From: Pseudomonas gingeri
Lineage (GTDB): Bacteria; Pseudomonadota; Gammaproteobacteria; Pseudomonadales; Pseudomonadaceae
Direction: 5' to 3'
Length of the DNA stretch: 64,000 nt
Assembly (NCBI RefSeq): GCF_013385635.1
Contig: NZ_JACAPR010000008.1
Location: 270,323 to 334,322, forward strand
Position numbers and translations under genes: made by a program. This document shows, one piece after another, positions 1-8,884 of the stretch; within the stretch, counting starts at the first letter, position 1; every line of letters starts with the position of its first letter. Below the pieces are notes generated by a model that was not told where the DNA came from, ran no database searches, and saw only the letters and a program-made list of their open reading frames with translations.

Positions 1-927
1 TTCACCTTCGAGCGCTGCGAAATCAGCCTGCCCAGTCCGCTGGGCCTCTGGTCGCAACGGCGTTATCTGGCGCTCGACGACGCCACCCGGGTCTACCCCG
101 ACTTCGCCCGGCTCTATGGCGCACGGCTGCTGGCGGTGGATAACTGGCTCAGCCAACTCGGCGTGCGCCAGCGCCAACGGCGTGGCCTGGGCCTGGAGTT
201 CAACCAGTTACGTGAATTTCGCGAAGGCGACAGCCTGCGCCAGATCGACTGGAAAGCCACAGCCCGGCAGCGCACACCGATTGCCCGGGAGTACCAGGAT
301 GAACGCGACCAGCAGATCATCTTCATGCTCGACTGCGGACGCCGCATGCGCAGCCAGGACGGCGAGCTGGCGCACTTCGATCACGCCCTCAACGCCTGCC
401 TGTTGCTCAGTTACGTGGCCCTGCGCCAGGGCGACGCGGTCGGCCTGAGCACTTTTGCCGGTGATCAGCCACGTTTCCTGTCACCAGTCAAAGGCCAGGG
501 TCAGCTCAACCTGCTGCTCAATGCGGTCTACGACCTGGACAGCAGCCAGCGACCGGCGGATTACCAGGCCGCCGCCAGCCAGGTCCTGGCCCGGCAAAAG
601 CGTCGGGCCCTGGTGGTGCTGGTAACCAACCTGCGGGATGAAGACGACGAAGAACTGCTGACCGCGGTCAAGCGCCTGGGCCGCCAGCACCGGGTACTGG
701 TCGCCAGCCTGCGCGAGGAAATCCTCGACCAGTTGCGCCAGAGCCCGGTCCAGACCCTGCCCGAAGCCCTCGCCTACTGCGGCACGGTCGACTACCTGAA
801 TGCCCGGGCCAACCTGCATGAGCGCCTCAACGCCCATGGGGTTCCCGTGCTCGATGCGCGCCCTAGCGAACTCGGCGCCGAGCTGGTCAGTCGCTACCTC
901 AGCTGGAAGAAAGCCGGGACCCTCTGA
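1..927 (+). CDS. DUF58 domain protein, 5' end outside window
   Basis: C-terminal 308 codons of a DUF58 protein, open from the first base of the window. The stretch GLEFNQLREFREGD, followed by IDWKATAR, is the characteristic DUF58 core. The remainder is a von Willebrand A-like fold, with FMLDCGRRM resembling the first metal-site strand. Such proteins usually sit beside a MoxR AAA ATPase and transglutaminase-like genes and are thought to act in envelope or stress functions; those partners would lie upstream, outside this window. The order DUF58, PilZ, lipoprotein, pykA matches what I recall of P. aeruginosa PA4323-PA4329. The true start is not visible. Confidence 0.9.
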   Translation, partial: FTFERCEISLPSPLGLWSQRRYLALDDATRVYPDFARLYGARLLAVDNWLSQLGVRQRQRRGLGLEFNQLREFREGDSLRQIDWKATARQRTPIAREYQDERDQQIIFMLDCGRRMRSQDGELAHFDHALNACLLLSYVALRQGDAVGLSTFAGDQPRFLSPVKGQGQLNLLLNAVYDLDSSQRPADYQAAASQVLARQKRRALVVLVTNLRDEDDEELLTAVKRLGRQHRVLVASLREEILDQLRQSPVQTLPEALAYCGTVDYLNARANLHERLNAHGVPVLDARPSELGAELVSRYLSWKKAGTL

Positions 928-945
928 AGCCGGAGGGTTTGCCCG

Positions 946-1305
946 CTATGCCGAAGCCTCCAACGGATAAAAGCTGAAGTAGTGCTGCAACGCATCCACC
1001 AGTTTCTGATACGCCTCGGGAGGCTCGGACAGGACAAAGCCCGAGTCGTAATAACCCGGCGTGACCTCTTCATGGGACCAGAGACAACGGGCATCCAGAT
1101 CGATGAACTGGACCGTGTCATCCGTTCCGGGGAGTTTGAGTTGCAGCTTGAAGTCCGCATTCACCAACAGCGGCAACTGGCTGATCAGCATCAGCCCTTC
1201 GTCGGAAACATTGCCCAGATAGCCTATGGGCTTGTCGGTGAAGCGGTTGAACACTTTCAGGAAGTACGGCAACTGGTGCCGCTCGATACGACGGTCGGTA
1301 GGCAT
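946..1305 (-). CDS. PilZ domain c-di-GMP-binding protein
   Basis: A 119-residue protein made of essentially one PilZ domain. Both c-di-GMP-binding signatures are present: RxxxR at residues 5-9 (RRIER) and NxSxxG at 32-37 (NVSDEG). It should bind cyclic di-GMP and pass the signal to an unknown partner. It is convergent with the DUF58 gene, 18 bp away. A diguanylate cyclase gene lies about 4 kb downstream in the same conserved block, but nothing in the sequence shows that the two are dedicated partners. No signal peptide or membrane segment is seen, so it is probably cytoplasmic. Confidence 0.9.
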   Translation of the reverse strand: MPTDRRIERHQLPYFLKVFNRFTDKPIGYLGNVSDEGLMLISQLPLLVNADFKLQLKLPGTDDTVQFIDLDARCLWSHEEVTPGYYDSGFVLSEPPEAYQKLVDALQHYFSFYPLEASA

Positions 1306-1531
1306 GTCGATGATCGCTATACAAGACCATTAAGCATGGCCGCGCTAGTGCTTCGGAGCAGGGCCGGCAGGCCCGCTCTCCCTTGGCCTCGGCGCGACGG
1401 CAGCGGATCGCCCTATCGCATTACATCTACCGAGCCATGGTTTTCAACTCGAATGAATTGATAAAACTCAAACCATACACCCGAACTGTAGCTGAAAGCT
1501 GGCAGAGAGCCAGCTTATATTGCAGCCATCA

Positions 1532-1906
1532 TTACAAAGCTGCCGGTCTTGGCTGGGCCGGGACCGCACCGTCGGCATGCCCCAACTGGCGCAAGGTATC
1601 CAGGCGGGCCTGGGCACGGTAGGCGTACTCGCTATACGGGAACTGGGTGATGATGAACCGATAGGTCTGTGCCGCGTCGACGAACAGTTTCTGGCGCTCC
1701 AGGCACTGGCCGCGAAGCATCGACACTTCCGGCTGGACGTAGGGCCGGGTACGGCTCTCACGATCGACCTGGGACAGTTGCAGCATCACGTCTTCGCAAT
1801 TGCCCCGGTCATAGGAGCGGTAGGCATTGTTCAGGTGGCTGTTCATAGACCAGCGGGTGCAACCGACGACACTGGCGGCCAAGACTAAAACGAGCAAAAT
1901 TCGCAT
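1532..1906 (-). CDS. Small TPR-like outer-membrane lipoprotein
   Basis: A 124-residue protein with a lipoprotein signal peptide, lipobox VVGC with Cys16. The mature part is helical, and the segment from about residue 70 to 110 (AAQTYRFIITQFPYSEYAYRAQ) reads like a tetratricopeptide repeat of the YfiO/BamD kind. The longer open frame reaching 2020 is rejected as the start because AGGAGAT lies just upstream of the ATG at 1906 and the signal peptide begins there. It is divergent from pykA. The function is unknown; I recall a hypothetical gene at the corresponding place beside pykA in P. aeruginosa. Confidence 0.85.
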   Translation of the reverse strand: MRILLVLVLAASVVGCTRWSMNSHLNNAYRSYDRGNCEDVMLQLSQVDRESRTRPYVQPEVSMLRGQCLERQKLFVDAAQTYRFIITQFPYSEYAYRAQARLDTLRQLGHADGAVPAQPRPAAL

Positions 1907-2078
1907 GGATATCTCCTGTTCCTGGCAGTGTATCGACCTGTCGGCGAAAATCTTCAGAGTGTTCGTCAAACAACATATCCGAAAAAAACTTCTTCGCCGA
2001 AAAGTAGTGCAAATGAACAATGACTACAGCACAGGACCATAGTAGCCTCTCGTTGCGCTTGAACTCAGGAGTCTCTGC

Positions 2079-3530
2079 ATGTCCGTTCGTCGTACTAAAA
2101 TCGTCGCCACACTGGGCCCGGCCAGCAACTCGCCGGAAGTTCTGGAACAGCTGATTCTGGCTGGCCTGGACGTCGCCCGCCTGAACTTTTCCCACGGCAC
2201 CCCCGACGAGCACAAGGCTCGCGCCAAGCTGGTCCGCGACCTTGCGGCCAAGCACGGGCGCTTCGTCGCGCTCCTGGGTGACCTGCAGGGCCCGAAGATC
2301 CGTATCGCCAAATTCGCCAACAAGCGTATCGAGCTGAAGATCGGTGATCAATTCACCTTCTCCACCAGCCATCCGCTGACCGAAGGCAACCAGCAGGTCG
2401 TCGGTATCGACTACCCGGATCTGGTCAAGGATTGCGGCGTGGGCGACGAGCTGCTGCTCGACGACGGTCGCGTGGTCATGCGCGTCGACACCGCGACCGA
2501 CACCGAACTGCGTTGCACCGTGACCATCGGTGGCCCGCTGTCGGACCACAAGGGTATCAACCGTCGCGGTGGCGGCCTGACCGCTCCGGCCCTGACCGAA
2601 AAGGACAAGGCAGACATCAAGCTCGCCGCTGAAATGGAAGTGGACTACCTCGCGGTTTCCTTCCCACGCGACGCCGCCGACATGGAGTACGCCCGCAAAC
2701 TGCGCGACGAAGCCGGCGGTACTGCCTGGCTGGTGGCGAAGATCGAGCGCGCCGAAGCCGTGGCCGACGACGAAACCCTCGACGGCCTGATCAAGGCCAG
2801 CGACGCCGTCATGGTTGCCCGTGGGGACCTCGGTGTGGAAATCGGCGACGCCGAGCTGGTGGGCATCCAGAAGAAAATCATTCTGCATGCACGCCGCCAC
2901 AACAAGGCCGTGATCGTTGCGACCCAGATGATGGAGTCGATGATCCAGAACCCGATGCCGACCCGCGCCGAAGTGTCCGACGTCGCCAACGCCGTACTGG
3001 ACTACACCGACGCCGTCATGCTGTCGGCTGAAAGCGCCGCCGGTGCCTACCCGCTGGAAGCCGTGCAGGCCATGGCGCGTATCTGTGTCGGTGCGGAAAA
3101 GCACCCGACCAGCAAGACCTCCAGCCACCGTATCGGCAAGGTCTTCGAAAGCTGCGACCAGAGCATTGCCCTGGCCGCCATGTACACCGCCAACCACTTC
3201 CCGGGCGTCAAGGCGATCATCGCCCTGACCGAAAGCGGCTACACGCCGTTGATCATGTCGCGGATCCGTTCGTCCGTGCCGATCTACGCGTTCTCCCCGC
3301 ACCGTGAAACCCAGGCTCGCGCAGCGATGTTCCGCGGCGTCTACACCGTACCGTTCGACCCGGCTTCACTGCCGCCTGAGCAAGTCAGCCAGGCCGCGGT
3401 GGACGAGCTGCTCAAGCGTGGCGTGGTCGAGCAGGGCGACTGGGTCATCCTGACCAAGGGCGACAGCTACCACACCATCGGCGGCACCAACGGCATGAAG
3501 ATCCTGCATGTCGGCGACCCGATGGTCTGA
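2079..3530 (+). CDS. pykA: Pyruvate kinase
   Basis: Full-length 483-residue pyruvate kinase, which converts phosphoenolpyruvate and ADP to pyruvate and ATP in lower glycolysis. Visible signatures: TKIVATLGPAS at the N-terminus, RLNFSHG for nucleotide and K+ binding, GDLQGPKIR, the catalytic KIERAEAV region, MVARGDLGVEI for metal binding, and ATQMMESMI. The C-terminal domain carries ALTESGYTP. In pseudomonads this PykA-type isozyme is the main one in Entner-Doudoroff metabolism. The gene is monocistronic and is followed by a clear intrinsic terminator. The start is the ATG following AGGAG. Confidence 0.97.
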   Translation: MSVRRTKIVATLGPASNSPEVLEQLILAGLDVARLNFSHGTPDEHKARAKLVRDLAAKHGRFVALLGDLQGPKIRIAKFANKRIELKIGDQFTFSTSHPLTEGNQQVVGIDYPDLVKDCGVGDELLLDDGRVVMRVDTATDTELRCTVTIGGPLSDHKGINRRGGGLTAPALTEKDKADIKLAAEMEVDYLAVSFPRDAADMEYARKLRDEAGGTAWLVAKIERAEAVADDETLDGLIKASDAVMVARGDLGVEIGDAELVGIQKKIILHARRHNKAVIVATQMMESMIQNPMPTRAEVSDVANAVLDYTDAVMLSAESAAGAYPLEAVQAMARICVGAEKHPTSKTSSHRIGKVFESCDQSIALAAMYTANHFPGVKAIIALTESGYTPLIMSRIRSSVPIYAFSPHRETQARAAMFRGVYTVPFDPASLPPEQVSQAAVDELLKRGVVEQGDWVILTKGDSYHTIGGTNGMKILHVGDPMV

Positions 3531-3550
3531 GTGACCTGACGCCGTACCCG

Positions 3551-3588
3551 AAGCCTCGCCGCAGCATGACTGCCGCGAGGCTTTTTTA
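3551..3588 (+). terminator. Intrinsic terminator of pykA
   Basis: Arms AAGCCTCGCCGCAG and CTGCCGCGAGGCTT pair with a single mismatch around a CATGA loop and run into six T residues. It lies 20 bp after the pykA stop codon. Confidence 0.9.
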
Positions 3589-3619
3589 ATGCCGGGAGAA
3601 ACCCTCTCCAGACATTCCT

Positions 3620-4369
3620 TCAGCGCTTGGCCATGAATCCCGACAGTGCGGCAATCGCCTCGGGCGAACGCAAGCGCTGAACAAACAACTCGCCCTCGGC
3701 CTCCACCACCTTGCGCAGTTGCTCGCGGTCCGGGGCCTTCATCAGTTCCTTGCTGATCTGTACCGCGGCCGGCGCCAGCTGCTCGAAACGCAGTGCCGCT
3801 TCCCTGGCCTTGGCCAGCGTCTCGGCCCCACTCGGCAAAGCCGCTGTCGCTAGCCCCCAGGCCGCCGCCTGTTCCCCGCTGAAGCCTTCGCCCAGGAGCA
3901 ACAGCTCGGCAGCCCGGGCATGGCCGACCAGGCGCGGCAGCAACAGGCTGGAACCGAATTCCGGGCACAGGCCCAGGTTGACGAACGGCATCCGCAGCCG
4001 CGCGTCGGCGCTGACATAGACCAGGTCGCAGTGCAGCAGCAAGGTCGTGCCGATCCCCACCGCCGGTCCCGCCACGGCGGCGACCAGCGGCTTGCGGCAA
4101 TCGAGCAGGCTGCGCATGAAATGGAAGACCGGGCTGTCGAGGTCGCTCGGCGGCTCTTCGAGAAAATCGGCGATATCGTTGCCGCTGGTAAAACACTCTT
4201 CACTGCCGCGAATCAGCACCGCCCTGATCGCCGGGTCCTCGTCGGCCTGGCGCAATGCCTGGCCCAGCCGGCTGTACATGGCGCGAGTCAGGGCGTTCTT
4301 CTTGTCGGCACGGTTCAGGCGCAGGGTCAGCAGACCGCCTTCGCGCTCAATTACAATCGCGTCAGTCAT
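3620..4369 (-). CDS. Enoyl-CoA hydratase/isomerase family protein
   Basis: A 249-residue crotonase-fold protein. It has the N-terminal LRLNRADKKNALT signature, an oxyanion-hole segment TSGNDIADF, and the second oxyanion-hole strand AVAGPAVGIGTTLLLHCDLV with PFVNLGLCPEFGS after it. Glu in CPEFGS occupies the position of a typical crotonase catalytic acid. The substrate cannot be read from sequence; fatty-acid or branched-chain acyl-CoA hydration or isomerisation are likely. ATG at 4369 is preferred over the adjacent GTG at 4372. It follows the ferredoxin-reductase gene on the same strand with a 75-bp gap, so it may be the third gene of the sadC-like transcription unit. Confidence 0.9.
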   Translation of the reverse strand: MTDAIVIEREGGLLTLRLNRADKKNALTRAMYSRLGQALRQADEDPAIRAVLIRGSEECFTSGNDIADFLEEPPSDLDSPVFHFMRSLLDCRKPLVAAVAGPAVGIGTTLLLHCDLVYVSADARLRMPFVNLGLCPEFGSSLLLPRLVGHARAAELLLLGEGFSGEQAAAWGLATAALPSGAETLAKAREAALRFEQLAPAAVQISKELMKAPDREQLRKVVEAEGELFVQRLRSPEAIAALSGFMAKR

Positions 4370-4444
4370 CACGGCTCTCTTGTTATGGACGTTCTGTTTG
4401 AGGCTCTCTGTTTTGGGCTCTCAATTTTAAAAAGCCCCCGGCGT

Positions 4445-5383
4445 TCAACCCCGCGGCAGGAAGACATCCGCCAGCAGTTGATTGCGCGGCAATCCGGCCA
4501 GGTACAGGCGTTTGGCAAAGGCCTCGACACTGGCCGGAGCACCACAGAGTAGAGCCAGGGTTTGTCGCGAGACAAGCCGCAGTTTGGCCAGAAACTCCGG
4601 CAGTTCGGCCCCGACCAGGTATTCGACCGTGACATTGTCATGGGCTGCAGCCAGTTCGGCCAGCTCGGCGGCCAGGTAGTGCTCCTGACGATCATGGGCC
4701 AGGTGCACGAGACGGATCGGTCCTTCATGGCCCTGACGCAAGGCTTCGCGCAACACACTCCACAACGGCCCGAGACCGGTACCGGCCGCCAGCAACCAGA
4801 GTGGCCGCGCATGCCAGTCCGGATCGTAATGCAAGGCGCCGCCACGCAACTCACCCAGGCGAATCACTTCACCGATGCTGAAGCGCCGGGCCGCGTCGCT
4901 GAATTCGCCGGGCTGGCGACAATCGAGGTGAAACTCCAGATGGCGATCTTCCTGGGGCAGACTCGCCAATGAATAAGGCCGCGCAACACCCTGGATGGTC
5001 CACAGCACCAGGTGCTGGCCGGCGCGATAACGCAGCGCACGCTCCGGCAACAGCCGCAGGCGCAACACCGTCGGGCTCAACCAGTCGAGTTCGGCGATAT
5101 GGGCCGCGGCGCCATCCCGCAACGGATCGAAGACTTCCAGGCGCAGGTCCTCCCGCACCTGGCACTGGCAGGCCAGGCGCCAGCCATGTTCACGCTGCAC
5201 AAGGGTCAGGGCATCCGGTTGATTGTCCTGCGGCTCGCCCTGCAGACAATGCACCAGGCAGGCATGGCAACTGCCCGCCCGACAACTGTAGGGCACCCTC
5301 ACCCCGGCCTGGTTCAAGGCATCGAGCAGATTGCTGCCGATGGCCACCGACCAGGCGCGTTCACCGACCCGCAACTCAGGCAT
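4445..5383 (-). CDS. 2Fe-2S ferredoxin-NAD(P)H reductase fusion
   Basis: A 312-residue electron-transfer protein with an N-terminal plant-type 2Fe-2S ferredoxin domain and an FAD/NAD(P)H oxidoreductase domain, the layout of CDP-6-deoxy-glucoseen reductase and oxygenase reductases. Cluster ligands fit C-x4-C-x2-C-x29-C at C34, C39, C42 and C72. RPYSLAS (about 140-146) is the FAD-binding motif and LLAAGTGLGPL the nucleotide-binding loop. The ATG at 5383 overlaps the stop of the upstream diguanylate-cyclase gene by 8 nt, indicating translational coupling. The partner oxygenase or acceptor is unknown. Confidence 0.88.
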   Translation of the reverse strand: MPELRVGERAWSVAIGSNLLDALNQAGVRVPYSCRAGSCHACLVHCLQGEPQDNQPDALTLVQREHGWRLACQCQVREDLRLEVFDPLRDGAAAHIAELDWLSPTVLRLRLLPERALRYRAGQHLVLWTIQGVARPYSLASLPQEDRHLEFHLDCRQPGEFSDAARRFSIGEVIRLGELRGGALHYDPDWHARPLWLLAAGTGLGPLWSVLREALRQGHEGPIRLVHLAHDRQEHYLAAELAELAAAHDNVTVEYLVGAELPEFLAKLRLVSRQTLALLCGAPASVEAFAKRLYLAGLPRNQLLADVFLPRG

Positions 5384-6512
5384 CGCTGTATTCCCAGGCG
5401 GCACAACAGCGATTGCGCCCGTCGCGCTTGGCGCGGTACAGCGCCTGGTCGGCACGCTGCAAGGCATCGTCCAGATCGTCGTCCTCGGCCACCAGGGTCA
5501 TGCCCACCGACAGGCTCAGGTTGCTGACCGTCACGCCGACCAGCTCGACCTGGGTAAAGGCCAGGCGCAGGCGTTCGCAGCAGGCCGTCAGGCGCTCGGG
5601 ATCGGCATTGGGCAAGAGCAGCACGAATTCTTCTCCACCATAACGGGCCAGCACATCGCCCTCGCGGACACAGGCGCCGGCCACGCCGGCAAATGCCTGC
5701 AACACCTGGTCACCGGCCGCATGCCCATGGACGTCATTGATGCGCTTGAAGTGATCGAGGTCGATCAACGCCAGGCCGTGCACCGTATCCGGGTCCATCA
5801 GTTCCAGTTCCCGGGAAGCCAGGCGCAGGAAGTGCCGACGATTATACAGGCCGGTCAGTTCGTCGGTGGCGACCAGGTCTTCCAACTGACGCATCATCCC
5901 GCGCAGCGTGTCCTGGTGGGCCTGCAAGGCAAACCGTCGCTGGCGCATGCGTTGCCGCGACGCCTGCACATAACTGGCATACAGGCACAACCACGCCAGC
6001 ACCACGAACAGCACGCAGACCTGCAACGCCGCCAGTCCGGGATCGGGCAGCCGGAACTGATAGCCTTCCCAGAGATTCAGCGCAGCAAAGCTGAAGAACA
6101 CCAGCACCGCGCAACGCACGAATTTGCGCCGCGGCAGATGAAACAGACCGAACAGCAGCACCAACGGGTAGAACACCAGGAAGGTGCCGCGGGCATGCTC
6201 GAGATTGGCCATCATGTAGGTTTGCCAGCCCAGCCCCAGCAACACCTGGAACTCGGTCAGGCTCGGATCGCGAAAGCGCAGGTTGCGACCACTGAAAAAC
6301 AGCCAGCCGAGTCCACCCTGGCTGGCAATCACCAGGCCGGTACTGACCAACCCCGTGGTGATGCTGGCTCGGTAGTGGTCGGTAAGAATCGCCGCCCAGA
6401 CCAGCAGCAATGCCAGCACATAGGTGCCGGCAGCCAGGGCAAAGCGTTTGCGTAACAGACTCTGTATGGCTTTATGGGTCAATCTATGACTCACCGTGCG
6501 CTGAGGGCTCAA
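5376..6512 (-). CDS. sadC: Membrane diguanylate cyclase, SadC-like
   Basis: A 378-residue inner-membrane diguanylate cyclase making c-di-GMP from two GTP. The N-terminal half has about five hydrophobic segments (roughly 24-45, 53-73, 85-103, 110-125, 132-180), then a short helix leading to a GGDEF domain. The active-site loop is GGEEF at 292-296 and the inhibitory I-site RxxD is intact at 283-286, so product inhibition is expected. The start is a TTG preceded by AAGGAAA; no better ATG exists upstream. Gene order with the reductase, enoyl-CoA hydratase and class I fumarase matches P. aeruginosa sadC (PA4332), an activator of attachment and biofilm formation. The symbol is assigned by synteny. 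Confidence 0.85.
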   Translation of the reverse strand: MSPQRTVSHRLTHKAIQSLLRKRFALAAGTYVLALLLVWAAILTDHYRASITTGLVSTGLVIASQGGLGWLFFSGRNLRFRDPSLTEFQVLLGLGWQTYMMANLEHARGTFLVFYPLVLLFGLFHLPRRKFVRCAVLVFFSFAALNLWEGYQFRLPDPGLAALQVCVLFVVLAWLCLYASYVQASRQRMRQRRFALQAHQDTLRGMMRQLEDLVATDELTGLYNRRHFLRLASRELELMDPDTVHGLALIDLDHFKRINDVHGHAAGDQVLQAFAGVAGACVREGDVLARYGGEEFVLLLPNADPERLTACCERLRLAFTQVELVGVTVSNLSLSVGMTLVAEDDDLDDALQRADQALYRAKRDGRNRCCAAWEYSDA

Positions 6513-6868
6513 GGGGTTTCCTTCCCGTACAGGCCACTTGCCACTCTAGTGATCTGAATCAAAAATGACTATTCAATTTTTTACAACTAGTACAGCTTCT
6601 ACTGTACGAGCACGCAAGAACGATGCCTACCGTCACCCGACCATGGTTTGACCACTGACGGATGTGCCCGACAGCCGGGCGGGTTATACTGCCGCGCCTT
6701 TTTTGTGCCGGTCCTGCGTGCCCGGCCAGCCTCAAAAGATGTTTTCGACAGACCCAGGCGCCCTGCCTCGGGGGAGCGTTCAAAATTGAACAGTCCCCCG
6801 AGGCAGTGCGCCCATTGGTCGCAAACACCTTACTTGAATGTTCCCGTCTTTATAGAGGAGCGCGACCC
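6513..6868. other. Divergent intergenic region sadC/fumA
   Basis: A 356-bp spacer between the minus-strand sadC-like gene and the plus-strand fumarase gene. It must hold both promoters. TATACT at 6685-6690 is a reasonable -10 element for the fumarase transcript, but no matching -35 is obvious. The main feature is a long hairpin at 6757-6812, listed separately. Open frames running through it lack codon character and are not called. Confidence 0.6.
6757..6812 (+). promoter_or_regulatory. Long stem-loop in the fumarase 5' leader
   Basis: The 13-base arms CTGCCTCGGGGGA (6763-6775) and TCCCCCGAGGCAG (6794-6806) are perfectly complementary. Inside, GTTCAA and TTGAAC form a second stem, and GGCGC/GCGCC outside can extend it. 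It ends 57 bp before the fumarase ATG. No U-run follows, so it is not an ordinary terminator; it could be an mRNA-stabilising or regulatory leader structure, or a protein-binding palindrome. Confidence 0.6.
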
Positions 6869-8392
6869 ATGACCGTGATCAAGCAAGACGACCTGATACA
6901 GAGCGTTGCTGACGCCCTTCAGTTCATTTCCTACTACCACCCCGTGGACTTCATCCAGGCCATGCACGAGGCCTACCTGCGGGAAGAGTCGCCGGCCGCC
7001 CGTGACTCCATGGCACAGATCCTGATCAACTCGCGCATGTGCGCCACCGGCCACCGGCCGATCTGCCAGGACACCGGGATCGTCACCGTATTCGTCCGCG
7101 TCGGCATGGACGTGCGCTGGGATGGCGCCACCATGGGCCTGGACGACATGATCAACGAAGGCGTGCGTCGCGCTTACAACCTGCCGGAAAACGTCCTGCG
7201 CGCCTCGATCCTGGCCGACCCGGCCGGTGCCCGCAAGAACACCAAGGACAACACCCCGGCGGTCATCCACTACTCCATCGTTCCGGGCAACACCGTGGAA
7301 GTGGACGTAGCGGCCAAGGGCGGCGGTTCCGAGAACAAGTCGAAGATGGCCATGCTCAACCCGTCCGACTCGATCGTCGACTGGGTCCTGAAGACCGTGC
7401 CGACCATGGGCGCCGGCTGGTGCCCACCGGGCATGCTCGGCATCGGCATCGGCGGCACCGCCGAGAAAGCCGCGGTCATGGCCAAGGAAGTGTTGATGGA
7501 GTCCATCGACATCCACGAGTTGAAGAAGCGTGGCCCGTCCAACCGTATCGAAGAAATGCGCCTGGAGTTGTTCGAGAAGGTCAACCAGCTGGGCATCGGT
7601 GCCCAGGGCCTGGGCGGCCTGACCACCGTGCTCGACGTGAAGATCATGGACTACCCGACCCACGCCGCCTCCCTGCCGGTGTGCATGATCCCCAACTGTG
7701 CCGCCACCCGTCACGCGCACTTCGTGCTCGACGGTTCCGGCCCGGCCTCGCTGGAAGCGCCACCGCTGGACGCCTACCCGGAAATCGTCTGGGAAGCCGG
7801 TCCGTCGGCCCGTCGTGTCAACCTCGACACCCTGACCCCGGAAGACGTGCAGAGCTGGAAGCCGGGCGAAACCGTCCTGCTCAACGGCAAGATGCTCACC
7901 GGTCGCGACGCCGCGCACAAGCGCATGGTGGAAATGCTGAACAAGGGTGAAACCTTGCCGGTGGACCTCAAGGGTCGCTTCATCTACTACGTCGGCCCGG
8001 TTGATCCGGTACGTGAAGAAGTCGTCGGTCCAGCCGGTCCGACCACCGCCACGCGCATGGACAAGTTCACCCGGCAGATCCTCGACCAGACCGGCCTGTT
8101 GGGCATGATCGGCAAATCCGAGCGCGGTCCGACCGCCATCGAAGCGATCAAGGACCACAAGGCCGTGTACCTGATGGCCGTGGGTGGTGCCGCCTACCTG
8201 GTCGCCCAGGCGATCAAGAAATCCAAGGTCGTCGCCTTTGCCGAACTGGGCATGGAAGCGATCTACGAGTTCGAGGTCAAGGACATGCCGGTCACGGTTG
8301 CCGTCGATGCCAAGGGCGAATCGGTACACATCACCGGTCCGGCAATCTGGCAGAAAAAGATCAGCGACAGCCTGGCGGTAGAAGTGCAGTAA
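6869..8392 (+). CDS. fumA: Class I fumarate hydratase (iron-sulfur)
   Basis: A 507-residue class I fumarase of the TCA cycle, interconverting fumarate and malate with an oxygen-sensitive 4Fe-4S cluster. Candidate cluster cysteines sit in ICQDTG (C66), WCPPGMLGIGIGGT and CMIPNCAATRHAHF, matching the three conserved FumA/FumB regions. The C-terminal half contains YYVGPVDP and the PTTATRMDKF segment typical of the beta domain. The ATG at 6869 follows GAGGAG; a longer frame to 6662 is non-coding leader. It is monocistronic and ends at a strong terminator. Synteny corresponds to P. aeruginosa PA4333. Confidence 0.95.
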   Translation: MTVIKQDDLIQSVADALQFISYYHPVDFIQAMHEAYLREESPAARDSMAQILINSRMCATGHRPICQDTGIVTVFVRVGMDVRWDGATMGLDDMINEGVRRAYNLPENVLRASILADPAGARKNTKDNTPAVIHYSIVPGNTVEVDVAAKGGGSENKSKMAMLNPSDSIVDWVLKTVPTMGAGWCPPGMLGIGIGGTAEKAAVMAKEVLMESIDIHELKKRGPSNRIEEMRLELFEKVNQLGIGAQGLGGLTTVLDVKIMDYPTHAASLPVCMIPNCAATRHAHFVLDGSGPASLEAPPLDAYPEIVWEAGPSARRVNLDTLTPEDVQSWKPGETVLLNGKMLTGRDAAHKRMVEMLNKGETLPVDLKGRFIYYVGPVDPVREEVVGPAGPTTATRMDKFTRQILDQTGLLGMIGKSERGPTAIEAIKDHKAVYLMAVGGAAYLVAQAIKKSKVVAFAELGMEAIYEFEVKDMPVTVAVDAKGESVHITGPAIWQKKISDSLAVEVQ

Positions 8393-8414
8393 CGGTTCCG
8401 TTGCAGGAAAAGAG

Positions 8415-8443
8415 GCGGCCCGGTTGATCCGGGCCGCTTTTTT
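8415..8443 (+). terminator. Intrinsic terminator of fumA
   Basis: A perfect 9-bp stem GCGGCCCGG / CCGGGCCGC with a TTGAT loop, followed by six T residues, 23 bp after the fumarase stop. Confidence 0.93.
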
Positions 8444-8470
8444 ATTGCCTGGAAAACAGCATTGCTCTCT

Positions 8471-8875
8471 GTAGGAGCCGGCTTGCCGGCGATAGCGCCC
8501 GGACAAGCACCGCAAGGCTCAAGGGCCTCATCGCTGGCAAGCCAGCTCCTACACGGATCGTGGCGGCCACGAGACTTCGCGGTGAGACACCGACCTGTAG
8601 GAGCCGGCTTGCCGGCGATAGCGCCCGGACAGGCACCGCATGGCTCAAGGGCCTCATCGCTGGCAAGCCAGCGCCTACACGGATCGTGGCGGCCACGAGA
8701 CTTCGCGGTGAGACACCGACCTGTAGGAGCCGGCTTGCCGGCGATAGCGCCCGGACAGGCACCGCAAGGCTCAAGGGCCTCATCGCTGGCAAGCCAGCTC
8801 CTACACGGATTGTGGCGGCCACAAGACTTCGCGGTGAGACACCGACCTGTAGGAGCCGGCTTGCCGGCGATAGCG
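8471..8875 (+). repeat. REPIN array A, three 126-bp units plus a partial
   Basis: Units start at 8471, 8597, 8723 and 8849, exactly 126 bp apart. Each full unit is an 82-bp REPIN, two inverted REP palindromes (GGAGCCGGCTTGCCGGCGAT and the inverted ATCGCTGGCAAGCCAGCTCC), followed by a 44-bp linker containing CGTGGCGGCCACGAGACTTC. The fourth unit stops after its first REP. The array abuts the 3' end of the RAYT gene. Open frames of 140-220 codons crossing it are artefacts of the repeat. Confidence 0.95.
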
Positions 8876-8884
8876 ATACCAGTA

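Noticed and set aside
6830..8515. A 561-codon antisense frame over the fumarase gene, and a 497-codon one over pykA (1809-3302)
   Set aside because: Both are antisense to highly conserved enzymes and have no domain character; they are GC-rich shadow frames.
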